Of a DNA stretch of 21,848 nt, positions 12,615 to 20,865 are shown piece by piece. Source of the DNA: an uncultured Eubacteriales bacterium. GTDB lineage: Bacteria > Bacillota > Clostridia > Oscillospirales > Acutalibacteraceae. The position numbers and the translations under genes are program-made. The stretch lies in contig CAJUDG010000019.1 in the NCBI GenBank assembly GCA_910584745.1, forward strand, positions 1-21,848, given 5' to 3'. The notes beneath the pieces are model-generated. The model had not been told where the DNA came from and made no database searches. It saw only the letters and a program-made list of their open reading frames with translations. Numbering within the stretch: position 1 is the first letter of the stretch; every line of letters begins with the position of its first letter.

Positions 12615-14594
12615 ATGACGATCGACTTTACAAGCTGGCATCTCGACCGGGGCCAGCGCCAGAACGAAACCTACACCTGCCCGCCCGAGGGCCTGTTCCT
12701 CATGTCCGAGGGCGCGCCCGGTTCGCCCTTCCCGGGGTGGGAGGATGCCGAAAACCGCTGGCTGGTGCTGGACCTGGAATGTTTGGAAAAACACTCCGCC
12801 GCCTTCGACCTGTGCCTTTGGGAGCGGGGCAGTACCGGCGAGTTCGATATGCGCATCATGTTCGGCATTTTGCCCGGGGTGCGCACCACCATCGCCCTGC
12901 CCCTGGAACTGCTGAACAGCCAAAAGCTGTTCCCCGAGCGGGGCTCCGGTTGCCTGAAGCTGGGCGTGTTCGGCAAGCCGGTGGAGCGGGAGCTGGTCTA
13001 TAAAGTGGCGCTGACCACCACGCCCATGCACGAGGCCCAGAAGATCAACATATATGGGGCCTATCTCTGCGATAAAAGGCCGGATATCACCCTGAACCCC
13101 CGGCCCCTCATGGACGAGCTGGGTCAGTGGGCCGGATGGGATTGGCCCGGCAAGACCGTGAGCCGCGCTCAGTGCGACATCAACCTGCGGATGATGGCTG
13201 AGAACTCTCCCGCCCAGAATCCAAACCCGGAGATGGACAGGTGGGGCGGCTGGAAGGAGAAGCCCCTGACCAAAACCGGCTTCTTCCACGCGGAGAAGGC
13301 GGACGGCCGCTGGTGGCTTGTTGACCCTGATGGCAACGCGTTCCTCTCCACCGGCGTGGACTGTGTCGGCCCCGGCGTGGACACCCGGGTGGACGTGATG
13401 CGGGAGTTCATCCCCCATCTGCCGCCGGAGACGGAAGACTTTGCCCCGGCCCGGAGCCGCCGGGGGCCTACGGAGTTTGCCAACTTTGGCATTGCCAACC
13501 TGATCCACGCCTTCGGGGTGAACTGGTGGGAGAGCTGGGCGAAAATTGCGAAAAACTATCTGGTGGAGCAGGGCTTCAACACCGTGGGCAACTGGTCCCA
13601 GCCGGAGTTTATCCGCTTCGCCGATATGCCCTATGTGCTGCCCATGGCCGGGTTCCCCACCACGGAGGACAAGGTTTTCCGGGACTTTCCGGACGTGTTC
13701 GCCCCGGAATATGAGGAGAACAGCCGGGAGTTTGCCAAGCAGCTGGAGCCTTTGCGGGAGGACAAAAACCTCATCGGCTACTTCCTGCGCAACGAGCCGG
13801 AGTGGGCCTTCATCTACGACCTGTGCATTGCCGAGGAGCTGCTGGCCTGCCAAAAGCCCCTGGTGAGCAAGTTCGCCCTGCGGGACTGGCTCAAGGGGCG
13901 GTATGCCACGGCGCAGGACTGGGCTAAGGCCTGGAACCGGGACTTCGCCAGCTTTGATGATGTGCTGAAGCCCATGCACCGGGCCTGCGGCTATTCGGAG
14001 CAGGCCCGGGCCGACCTGCGGGCTTTCTCCGAGGAGATGATACGCCGGTATGTGACTTTGCCCTCTCAGTATTGCCGCAAGGCCGCGCCCAATCACATGA
14101 ACCTGGGTATGCGGTACGCCTATATCACCGACAAATCACTGCTTGCCGGGTATGAGAACTTCGACGTGTTCTCCATCAACAGCTACCAGATCAGCCCGGT
14201 GGAGCAAGTAGAGCAAGTGGGAAAACTTCTTGACAAGCCGGTGATGGTGGGCGAGTTCCACCATGGGGCGCTGGACAGGGGGCTTTCCGCAACCGGGATT
14301 CGCGGTGTAGCTAGCCAGACGGAGCGGGGCGTAGCCTATCAATACTACATGGAGCAGGGCGCGGCCAGCAAGTATTTTGTGGGGGCGCACTACTTCCAGT
14401 TCAACGACCAGAGCTGCCTGGGGCGGTTCGACGGGGAGAATTATCAGATCGGGCTGGTGGACGTTTGCATGAGGAAGTACCCGGAGATCGCCACCAGCAT
14501 CCGGGAGTGCCATAGCCGCATTTATGCTGTGGCGAACGGGCAAATTTCGCCATTTTCACAGAGGCCGGAGGAGATCCCGGCGCTGCATTATTAA
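12615..14594 (+). CDS. GH50/agarase-like glycoside hydrolase
   Basis: A 659-residue protein without signal peptide. An N-terminal beta-sandwich-like region (1 to about 160) is followed by a TIM-barrel part with sequence features of the GH50 beta-agarase group and related clan A enzymes: DELGQWAGWDWPGK (168-180), GFFHAEKADGRWWLVDPDG, FNTVGNW, GYFLRNEPEW with proposed acid/base Glu394, and KPVMVGEFHHGALDRG with proposed nucleophile Glu547, then GAHYFQFNDQ and GRFDGENYQIGLVDV. GH50 members cleave beta-linked galactose in agar; in this cytoplasmic setting beside arabinan/galactan enzymes a beta-galactosidase-type role on imported oligosaccharides is more likely. ATG at 12615 is chosen for AGGAGG (12602-12607) 7 bases upstream. 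Its stop codon touches the ribosome site of the next gene. Confidence 0.78.
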   Translation: MTIDFTSWHLDRGQRQNETYTCPPEGLFLMSEGAPGSPFPGWEDAENRWLVLDLECLEKHSAAFDLCLWERGSTGEFDMRIMFGILPGVRTTIALPLELLNSQKLFPERGSGCLKLGVFGKPVERELVYKVALTTTPMHEAQKINIYGAYLCDKRPDITLNPRPLMDELGQWAGWDWPGKTVSRAQCDINLRMMAENSPAQNPNPEMDRWGGWKEKPLTKTGFFHAEKADGRWWLVDPDGNAFLSTGVDCVGPGVDTRVDVMREFIPHLPPETEDFAPARSRRGPTEFANFGIANLIHAFGVNWWESWAKIAKNYLVEQGFNTVGNWSQPEFIRFADMPYVLPMAGFPTTEDKVFRDFPDVFAPEYEENSREFAKQLEPLREDKNLIGYFLRNEPEWAFIYDLCIAEELLACQKPLVSKFALRDWLKGRYATAQDWAKAWNRDFASFDDVLKPMHRACGYSEQARADLRAFSEEMIRRYVTLPSQYCRKAAPNHMNLGMRYAYITDKSLLAGYENFDVFSINSYQISPVEQVEQVGKLLDKPVMVGEFHHGALDRGLSATGIRGVASQTERGVAYQYYMEQGAASKYFVGAHYFQFNDQSCLGRFDGENYQIGLVDVCMRKYPEIATSIRECHSRIYAVANGQISPFSQRPEEIPALHY

Positions 14595-14604
14595 GGAGGT
14601 CAAC

Positions 14605-15519
14605 ATGATAAAAACTTACAGACCCATCGACCAGAACGGAGAGCCCGTCCACGCCCACGGCGGGCAGATTATCGCCCACGAGGGCTGGTATTATTGGATA
14701 GGCGAGGACAGGCGCGGGCGGAACAAGGTGTCCTGCTATCGTTCCAAGGATTTGGAGAGCTGGGAGTTCCGTAGCCACATCCTCACCCTGGACAGCCCCA
14801 CGAGACAGCACCCATATCTGCCTACCGCCGACCTGCGCCTGGAGGTGGAGGGCCGCAAGGCGGGCATTGGCGATGGGTGCAATATTGAGCGGCCAAAAGT
14901 GCTGTACAACCGCAAGACCGGAAAGTTCGTCATGTGGATGCACTGGGAGCTGCCCGACGACTACAAGGAGGCCCGCTGCGCCGTGGCGGTGTGCGATACC
15001 ATCGATGGGGACTACACCTACCTGGGCTCCTTCAACCCCATCGGGCACATGTCCCGGGACTGCACGGTGTTCCAGGACGATGACGGCACGGCCTACTTCA
15101 TCTCCTCCGCCCGAGAGAATCTGGACACCCACATTTACAGGCTCAGCGAAGACTACCTCACCATTGACAAGCTGGAGCGCGTCCTCTGGCCCGGTCAGCA
15201 GCGGGAGGCGGCTACGGTGTTCAAGCGCCATGGGATTTACTTCATGCTCACCAGCGCGTGTACCGGCTGGGCCCCAAACCAGGGCAGCTATGCCTGGTCG
15301 CGGTCTATGACCGATGGCTGGTCAGCCCGGTACGATTTTGGGGATGAAACTACCTATCAGTCCCAGCCCACCTGGGTGCTGCCGGTGTACCACGCTGAGA
15401 GCGGAGAGACGGAATATCTCTATATTGGCGACCGCTGGGGCGGTACAGAGGGATATTTTGAGTCGGGGTATGTGCGCGTACCCATTGTGTTCGACAGCGA
15501 TACGGAAATTCATATATAA
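14605..15519 (+). CDS. GH43 exo-beta-1,3-galactanase-like enzyme (subfamily 24/34 type)
   Basis: A 304-residue single-domain beta-propeller without signal peptide. VHAHGGQI (15-22) replaces the usual D-P base motif of GH43, exactly as in the galactan-active subfamilies whose opening reads AHGG. NIERPKVLYN (93-102), SRDCTVFQDDDG (Asp152) and QREAATVF (general acid Glu201) follow, then TSACTGWAPNQ and SQPTWVLP with Gln254, then YLYIGDRWGG. In the fungal exo-beta-1,3-galactanase Pc1,3Gal43A a glutamine is proposed to serve in place of the missing aspartate base, and Gln254 lies at the matching place. ATG at 14605 follows a full AAGGAGG that overlaps the previous stop. The protein probably releases galactose from beta-1,3-galactan oligosaccharides; subfamily 34 arabinosidase activity is the alternative. 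Confidence 0.85.
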   Translation: MIKTYRPIDQNGEPVHAHGGQIIAHEGWYYWIGEDRRGRNKVSCYRSKDLESWEFRSHILTLDSPTRQHPYLPTADLRLEVEGRKAGIGDGCNIERPKVLYNRKTGKFVMWMHWELPDDYKEARCAVAVCDTIDGDYTYLGSFNPIGHMSRDCTVFQDDDGTAYFISSARENLDTHIYRLSEDYLTIDKLERVLWPGQQREAATVFKRHGIYFMLTSACTGWAPNQGSYAWSRSMTDGWSARYDFGDETTYQSQPTWVLPVYHAESGETEYLYIGDRWGGTEGYFESGYVRVPIVFDSDTEIHI

Positions 15520-15531
15520 GAGGAAAATATT

Positions 15532-17040
15532 ATGAAAAATGTGCGATTTGGCATGAGCAGCGGCACGGACTCCCGGCAGCTGGCGAAGGCAAAGGAGCGC
15601 GGCGCGGACTATGTGGACCTGCATTTCAACCGGGACACTGGGGCCTTGCTGGGTGCTTTGCGGGAGTGCGAAAGGCTGGGCTTGGGCTATGTGCTCAACG
15701 TGGAAGGCCTGCCCCTGGACTGGCAGTTCCCGGCGGAGGTGCGGGAGCATTTGGAGCACAACGACGCCTACCTGGGCGTTATGCTGGACGAGTGCGACCA
15801 TATGCAGCTCAACGCTCACTGGACCGTGGTAGAATATTACGGCTATGAGGGGCACCACTATTTTGCGGACACAGACGGCCTTTCCCTGCGACAGGCCCAG
15901 GCCGCCGTGGGAGAGGCCATTGCCCGGCGGGTGGAAAACTACCGGGTGGATAGCAAAGATGTGGCCGGGGAGTATCTGTTTCCGGTGATGATGCACGCGG
16001 CTGCCGCGGCTGGGCTCAGCCCCAGCCCAAAGGTGCTCAAGGAGACCGCCGGGCCTGTGATGTTGGCAGTGGGACTGGGAGCCGCCCTCCAGTACGGAGG
16101 CCCCTTTGCGGTGGACGTGGACGGCTGGTGGCACCCGGAGCTTATAGGCCACACGCCGGAGCGGTACACTTCCGCCCTGTTGATGGCCTACTGGTCCGGA
16201 GCAGACCGGGTGTACATTGAGGGCGGTTATGGCGACGAGAGCCACTGGCTGCAAAAGGAGTGCATGGACCGCTACGAGCGCTTTGTGAAGGAATACGCCC
16301 CGGCCCATCCCCGGCCCTATAGCTGGCGGGATTTTCAGCCGGATATCGCCATCGTCCGTTTTGACGACACCTGCTTTGACACGCGCCAGCAGTCGCCCCT
16401 CTATTATCCCGGCCCGCTGTACGGCCATGTGCCGGCCCAAAACCAGAATACAGAGTGGCTGAACATCTGGAATATGCTGTCCCATGGCTATATCCGCGGC
16501 GACTCTGCTTCCCGAAACTGGGAGAGCCGGAGCATGGCCGCCCGCACGTTGTTCGCGCCCCTGCACGGCGTGGCGGTGTTTGACGAAAAGGTTGGCTATG
16601 ACTGCCTGAAATCCGCCCGGTTGATCTTCCTCACCGGGGAAGAAATCAGCGAGGGAACCTACCAGGCGGCAGCACGGCGGGTGAAGGAAGGCGCTGTGTG
16701 TGTTTTGCCGGAACGGCTATACAGAGGGCAGGCCAATTTTTGCGCAGACCCGGAGGCACATGTTGTGCCGGATGGAGCCGGACAGTGGGCTGTGCTGAAA
16801 GACCTGTATGCCCTGCACTACGAAACATGGACTTCGGGCGTTCAGAACAAAAAGCTCCACGACCTGCTGGCGCCCCTTATCGGCGACGGGGACACACTGG
16901 ACTTGCGCTTTGGCAGGCAGCGGGTAAAATTCACCCAAAAGCATAAGGAGCCCGCTCAAAAAACATGGATGGGCGGCGATATTCCTCGAATCGTCTGGGA
17001 TGCGGAGGACGATTTGGACAGCCGATTTGAAAAAGAGTAG
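15532..17040 (+). CDS. Unassigned TIM-barrel glycosidase-like protein
   Basis: A 502-residue cytoplasmic protein that I cannot place in a known family. The first 240 residues look like an alternating beta/alpha barrel: repeated strands ending in acidic residues, including YVDLHFN, YVLNVEG, GVMLDECDH (Asp86, Glu87), AVDVDGWW (Asp195, Asp197) and DRVYIEGGYGDES (Glu230). A carboxylate pair such as Glu87 and Glu230 would suit a retaining glycosidase, but this is a guess from position. The C-terminal part (about 340-430) with SARLIFLTGEEI and VKEGAVCVLPE resembles the Rossmann-like accessory domain of GH42-type enzymes. ATG at 15532 follows AAGAGGAA by a short gap, 12 bases after the GH43 stop. 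Being in the middle of a tight enzyme operon, it most likely acts on the same glycan. Confidence 0.8.
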   Translation: MKNVRFGMSSGTDSRQLAKAKERGADYVDLHFNRDTGALLGALRECERLGLGYVLNVEGLPLDWQFPAEVREHLEHNDAYLGVMLDECDHMQLNAHWTVVEYYGYEGHHYFADTDGLSLRQAQAAVGEAIARRVENYRVDSKDVAGEYLFPVMMHAAAAAGLSPSPKVLKETAGPVMLAVGLGAALQYGGPFAVDVDGWWHPELIGHTPERYTSALLMAYWSGADRVYIEGGYGDESHWLQKECMDRYERFVKEYAPAHPRPYSWRDFQPDIAIVRFDDTCFDTRQQSPLYYPGPLYGHVPAQNQNTEWLNIWNMLSHGYIRGDSASRNWESRSMAARTLFAPLHGVAVFDEKVGYDCLKSARLIFLTGEEISEGTYQAAARRVKEGAVCVLPERLYRGQANFCADPEAHVVPDGAGQWAVLKDLYALHYETWTSGVQNKKLHDLLAPLIGDGDTLDLRFGRQRVKFTQKHKEPAQKTWMGGDIPRIVWDAEDDLDSRFEKE

Positions 17041-17079
17041 AACACGGAAGTGTACATGTTTAGAAAGGAACATACAGTC

Positions 17080-18543
17080 ATGAGAAAAATAATCATTAAC
17101 GCTTTAGACAGGAAAGGCACGATCAACAAGAATATTTACGGCAACTTCTCCGAGCACCTGGGACGGTGTATCTACAACGGCCTGTTCGTTGGGGAGGCCT
17201 CCCCCATCCCCAAAGTAAATGGGATGCGCACTGACGTGGTGGAGGCGCTAAAGAATATTCATCTGCCTGTGCTGCGCTGGCCGGGAGGTTGTTTTGCGGA
17301 CGAGTACCACTGGAAGGACGGCGTCGGCCCCAAGGAAAGCCGCAAGCGCATGGTGAACACCCACTGGGGCGGGGTGGTGGAGGACAACTCCTTTGGCACC
17401 CATGAATTTATGGAGCTGTGCCGGCAGGTGGGCTGCGAGCCCTATGTCAATGGCAATGTGGGCAGCGGCACGGTACAGGAGCTGAGCGAATGGGTGGAGT
17501 ACATGACCTTCGACGGCGTATCGCCCATGGCTGAGCTCCGGGAGAAGAACGGCCAAAAGGAGCCCTGGAAGCTGAAATACTTGGGCGTGGGCAATGAGAG
17601 CTGGGGCTGCGGGGGCAATATGCGCCCGGAGTATTATGCCGACCTCTACCGCCGCTACCAGACCTATTGCCGGAACTATGGGGACAATAGGCTATTCAAA
17701 ATAGCCTGCGGCCCCAACGCCGGGGATTATGCCTGGACGGAAAAGGTAATGGAGATTGCTGGAAACTATATGGACGGGCTTTCTCTCCATTATTATACGC
17801 TTCCCACCGGCGACTGGAGCGATAAAGGCGCCGCTACGGGCTTTTCAAAGGACGAGTATTACGCCACCCTGAAGGCGGCGAATTGCATGGAGGAGCTGGT
17901 CACAAAGCACAGTCAGATCATGGACAAGTACGACCCTGCCCATAAGGTGGGGCTCATCGTGGACGAGTGGGGCACCTGGTACAATGTGGAGCCCGGCACC
18001 AATCCCGGCTTCCTCTACCAGCAGAACACCATGCGTGACGCCATGGTTGCGGCGCTGACCTTGAACATCTTCAACCGCCACTGTGACCGGGTGGTGATGG
18101 CCAACATCGCCCAGCTGGTGAACGTGCTCCAGGCGGTCATTCTGACTGAGGGCGATAAGATGGTGCTCACGCCGACCTATCACGTTTTTGACTTGTATCA
18201 GCACCATCAGGACGCCACTTTGCTCGGCAGCTTTGTGGAAACCCAGGAAGTGGAGGGTATCGCCGACCTGACTGTGTCTGCCTCTGAAAACAGTGAGGGC
18301 GCTATCCACATCACGGCGGCTAACCTGAACGCTGGCGCTGACTGCCCTGTGGAGGCAGAACTGTTTGGGAAAGAAGCCGCCAACGTCACAGGCCGTGTGC
18401 TGACTGGGAACATGGGAGATTACAACGACTTCGACCACCCAAACGATGTGGGTATCACCGAGCTGACCGGTATATCTCTGGAGAACGGCAAGGTACGGTT
18501 TACTCTGCCCGCCTGCTCCGTGGTGGAGCTCACCATCCAATAA
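17080..18543 (+). CDS. abfA: Alpha-L-arabinofuranosidase, GH51
   Basis: A 487-residue intracellular GH51 enzyme that removes terminal alpha-L-arabinofuranose from oligosaccharides. It opens with the family pattern IYGNFSEHLGRCIYNGLF and has LRWPGGCFADEYHWKDG (66-82), the acid/base Glu173 in GVGNESWG, and the nucleophile Glu296 in LIVDEWGTWY; the C-terminal beta domain runs from about 390 to the end. Length matches the bacterial family (about 500). No signal peptide is present. ATG at 17080 is chosen because AAAGGAA lies about 10 bases upstream and the family's N-terminal strand starts there; GTG 17050 and ATG 17056 would add an unusual head. The TAA stop overlaps the ATG of the next gene by one base, indicating translational coupling. 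Confidence 0.96.
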   Translation: MRKIIINALDRKGTINKNIYGNFSEHLGRCIYNGLFVGEASPIPKVNGMRTDVVEALKNIHLPVLRWPGGCFADEYHWKDGVGPKESRKRMVNTHWGGVVEDNSFGTHEFMELCRQVGCEPYVNGNVGSGTVQELSEWVEYMTFDGVSPMAELREKNGQKEPWKLKYLGVGNESWGCGGNMRPEYYADLYRRYQTYCRNYGDNRLFKIACGPNAGDYAWTEKVMEIAGNYMDGLSLHYYTLPTGDWSDKGAATGFSKDEYYATLKAANCMEELVTKHSQIMDKYDPAHKVGLIVDEWGTWYNVEPGTNPGFLYQQNTMRDAMVAALTLNIFNRHCDRVVMANIAQLVNVLQAVILTEGDKMVLTPTYHVFDLYQHHQDATLLGSFVETQEVEGIADLTVSASENSEGAIHITAANLNAGADCPVEAELFGKEAANVTGRVLTGNMGDYNDFDHPNDVGITELTGISLENGKVRFTLPACSVVELTIQ

Positions 18544-18827
18544 TGGCGGCGGAGCGGATTTGCAGGCGCTGCCTGCTGCGGGAAATGGACGGCAGCTATT
18601 TCGATTCCATATATAAGTATATCGAGTCCATCCCCCAAGAGCAAAAAGCCAGCCGGGATGAATACGCCCTGCGGCTGGCAAAGTGCAAAGGCTGCGCGTA
18701 TCTGCAAAACGGCATGTGCGCACAATGCGGATGTTTTGTGGAGGTCCGGGCCGCGAAAGCAAAGATGAAATGCCCCCGAGGTTTTTGGGAGGCGGAAGGC
18801 AAAAATGAAAGCGAGGGAGTTTCATGA
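18543..18827 (+). CDS. Small cysteine-rich protein, DUF6171-like
   Basis: A 94-residue protein with eight cysteines in a metal-site pattern: C-x2-C at 7/10, C-x2-C at 48/51, C-x2-C at 59/62, then Cys64 and Cys77. The layout ICRRCLLRE, a helical middle part, CKGCAYLQNGMCAQCGC and VEVRAAKAKMKCP fits the family named DUF6171 as I remember it; function unknown. The cysteine pairs suggest zinc or an iron-sulfur cluster. It starts inside the stop codon of the arabinofuranosidase gene (TAATG) and ends in an ATGA overlap with the GH31 gene, so it is translated with both glycosidases. No signal peptide or membrane segment. Why such a protein is locked between two glycosidase genes is unclear. Confidence 0.85.
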   Translation: MAAERICRRCLLREMDGSYFDSIYKYIESIPQEQKASRDEYALRLAKCKGCAYLQNGMCAQCGCFVEVRAAKAKMKCPRGFWEAEGKNESEGVS

Positions 18828-20818
18828 AGTATTTTAACCAGAAATATGGCGGGCTGGAATGCCGCCTGGAAACCGAAACCATACACCTGCTCCCTTGGGG
18901 CGAGAACAGCCTTCGGGTCGTGGCCCGGCGCATGGACGAGCCCCAGCTGCCGGACTGGGCCCTTTTGCCCCAGCCTGAGCAGAAATCCGACGTGAACATC
19001 CAGGGCGAAACCGCCAGCATCACCGTGGGGAAACTGAAAGCCGTGGCAGAGAAAAGAGACTGGCCCCAGCGCATCCAGCTGAGCTTCTATAATGAAAAGG
19101 GGGAGCTCCTGCTGGAGGAGAAGGAGTTCCAGGGGGCCGTGGCCCGGAGGGCCCGGGAGTACAGGCCAAAGACCGGCGGCGGTTATGAGCTGGCGGTCAC
19201 TTTCGAGGCCCAGGCGGGGGAAAAGCTCTACGGCATGGGCCAGTACCAGCAGGAGGAGCTGGACGTGGCGGGCTGTACCTTCGAGCTGGCCCACCGGAAC
19301 TCCCAGGCCAGCGTGCCCTTTGTGCTGTCCAGCCGGGGCTACGGCTTTTTATGGCATAACCCGGCCATCGGGCAGGCGGTCTTCGCCAGGAACGGCGCCA
19401 CCTGGTCCGCCAGGTCCTCCGCCCAGTTCGACTATTGGGTGACGGCCGGGGACAGCCCCCGGGAGATCATCAGCCAGTACACCGCCGCCGTGGGCCGCCC
19501 GCCCATGATGCCCGAGTACGGCCTGGGCTACTGGCAGTGCAAGCTGCGGTACTGGAACCAGGAGCAGCTTTTGGAGACCGCACGGGAGTATAAACGCCGG
19601 GGCGTGCCGGTGGACGTCATCGTCTGCGACTTTTTCCACTGGCCCCATCTGGGGGATTTCCGCTTCGACCCGGAGTTCTTCCCGGACCCGGAGGGGATGG
19701 TGCGGGAGCTGAAAGACTTGGGTATAGAGCTGATGGTGTCCGTCTGGCCCCAGATCGGCCTGGACAGCGAGAATTTCCAGGAGATGCGGGAGCGTGGTCT
19801 GCTGGTCCAGAGCGACCACGGCCTCAACGTGCAGATGCAGTTCGGCGGGGACAGCGCCTTTTTCGACGCCACCAACCCGGAGGCCCGGGCCTATGTGTGG
19901 GAGAAGTGCAAAGAGAATTACTACCACAAGGGCGTGCGGGTGTTCTGGCTGGACGAGGCGGAGCCGGAGTTTGGGAACTATGACTACGCAAACTACCGCT
20001 ATCAAAGGGGCACGGCCCTGGAGGTGGGCAACCTCTATCCCCAGGCGTACTCCCGGGCCTTCTATGAGGGCATGAGGGGAGAGGGCCAGGAGAATCCGGT
20101 CAACCTTGTGCGCTGTGCCTGGGCCGGGAGCGCGAGATACGGCGCCCTGGTCTGGTCCGGGGACATCCACAGCGACTTCGCCACCTTTCGGCGGCAGGTC
20201 TGCGCTGGGCTTTCCATGGGCACGGCGGGCATACCCTGGTGGACCACGGACATCGGCGGCTTCTCCGGCGGCGACCCGGAGGACCCGGCCTTTCGAGAGC
20301 TGCTGGTGCGCTGGTTCCAGTGGGGGGCCTTCTGCCCGGTGATGCGTATGCATGGCGACCGGTTGCGGGGGCAGGAGCTCACCCGGGCCGACAGCCGGCC
20401 CGTCCAGCATACCGGCGGGAACAACGAGATATGGGATTTTGGTGAATATAACTACAGTATCATGTGTAAATATATCCGGCTCCGAGAGCTGATGCGGCCC
20501 TATGTCCGCCGATTGATGGAGGAGGCCCACCAAACCGGCGCGCCGGTGATGCGGCCCATGTTCTACGAGTTCCCGGAGGACGCGGTCTGCTGGGAGCTCC
20601 GGGACCAGTACATGTTTGGCCCGGACGTGCTCGCCGCCCCGGTGATGGAGGCGGGGCCCGTGAGCCGGGAGGTCTACCTGCCTGCCGGGAGCTGGACGGA
20701 CCTGCGCTCCGGGGAGAGCTATGAGGGAGGGCGGTGGATCACCGCCGGCGCGCCCATAGACTATATGCCGGTGTTCCTGCGGGACGGGGCCCATGGGGAT
20801 TGGATCGGGGCTGTGTAG
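18824..20818 (+). CDS. GH31 alpha-glycosidase, alpha-xylosidase-like
   Basis: A 664-residue cytoplasmic GH31 enzyme. An N-terminal beta-sandwich (1 to about 225) contains GEKLYGMGQYQQ and a RNSQASVPFVLSSRGYGFLWHNP segment typical of the family. The barrel begins at about 230 with GYWQCKLRYWNQ. The nucleophile is Asp377 in FWLDEAEPE and the acid/base Asp447 in VWSGDIHSDF; GIPWWTTDIGGF and MRMHGDR complete the site. The WxDxxEPE form of the nucleophile motif is that of the alpha-xylosidase branch, but related alpha-galactosidases exist, so the sugar is uncertain. ATG at 18824 overlaps the previous stop by 4 bases (ATGA), which implies coupled translation. The C-terminal beta domains run from about 590. 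No frameshift or missing catalytic residue is seen. Confidence 0.93.
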   Translation: MKYFNQKYGGLECRLETETIHLLPWGENSLRVVARRMDEPQLPDWALLPQPEQKSDVNIQGETASITVGKLKAVAEKRDWPQRIQLSFYNEKGELLLEEKEFQGAVARRAREYRPKTGGGYELAVTFEAQAGEKLYGMGQYQQEELDVAGCTFELAHRNSQASVPFVLSSRGYGFLWHNPAIGQAVFARNGATWSARSSAQFDYWVTAGDSPREIISQYTAAVGRPPMMPEYGLGYWQCKLRYWNQEQLLETAREYKRRGVPVDVIVCDFFHWPHLGDFRFDPEFFPDPEGMVRELKDLGIELMVSVWPQIGLDSENFQEMRERGLLVQSDHGLNVQMQFGGDSAFFDATNPEARAYVWEKCKENYYHKGVRVFWLDEAEPEFGNYDYANYRYQRGTALEVGNLYPQAYSRAFYEGMRGEGQENPVNLVRCAWAGSARYGALVWSGDIHSDFATFRRQVCAGLSMGTAGIPWWTTDIGGFSGGDPEDPAFRELLVRWFQWGAFCPVMRMHGDRLRGQELTRADSRPVQHTGGNNEIWDFGEYNYSIMCKYIRLRELMRPYVRRLMEEAHQTGAPVMRPMFYEFPEDAVCWELRDQYMFGPDVLAAPVMEAGPVSREVYLPAGSWTDLRSGESYEGGRWITAGAPIDYMPVFLRDGAHGDWIGAV

Positions 20819-20865
20819 GCTCCAGTAATTTGGGCAGCCAGATATATGAAAGGAGAAAAATTGTC

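Noticed and set aside
12480..14096. 538-residue minus-strand open frame opposite the GH50-like gene
   Set aside because: Composition is that of an antisense frame with no recognisable domain, and the + strand gene has intact catalytic motifs.
11021..14594. Agar degradation system (GH117-like propeller plus GH50)
   Set aside because: The propeller shows a GH43-type Asp-Asp-Glu triad and no GH117 motifs I can recognise, and arabinose-active enzymes dominate the locus; agar is kept only as a weak alternative.
19349..20794. 481-residue minus-strand open frame opposite the GH31 gene
   Set aside because: Antisense shadow caused by GC-rich codons; no start signal and no domain.
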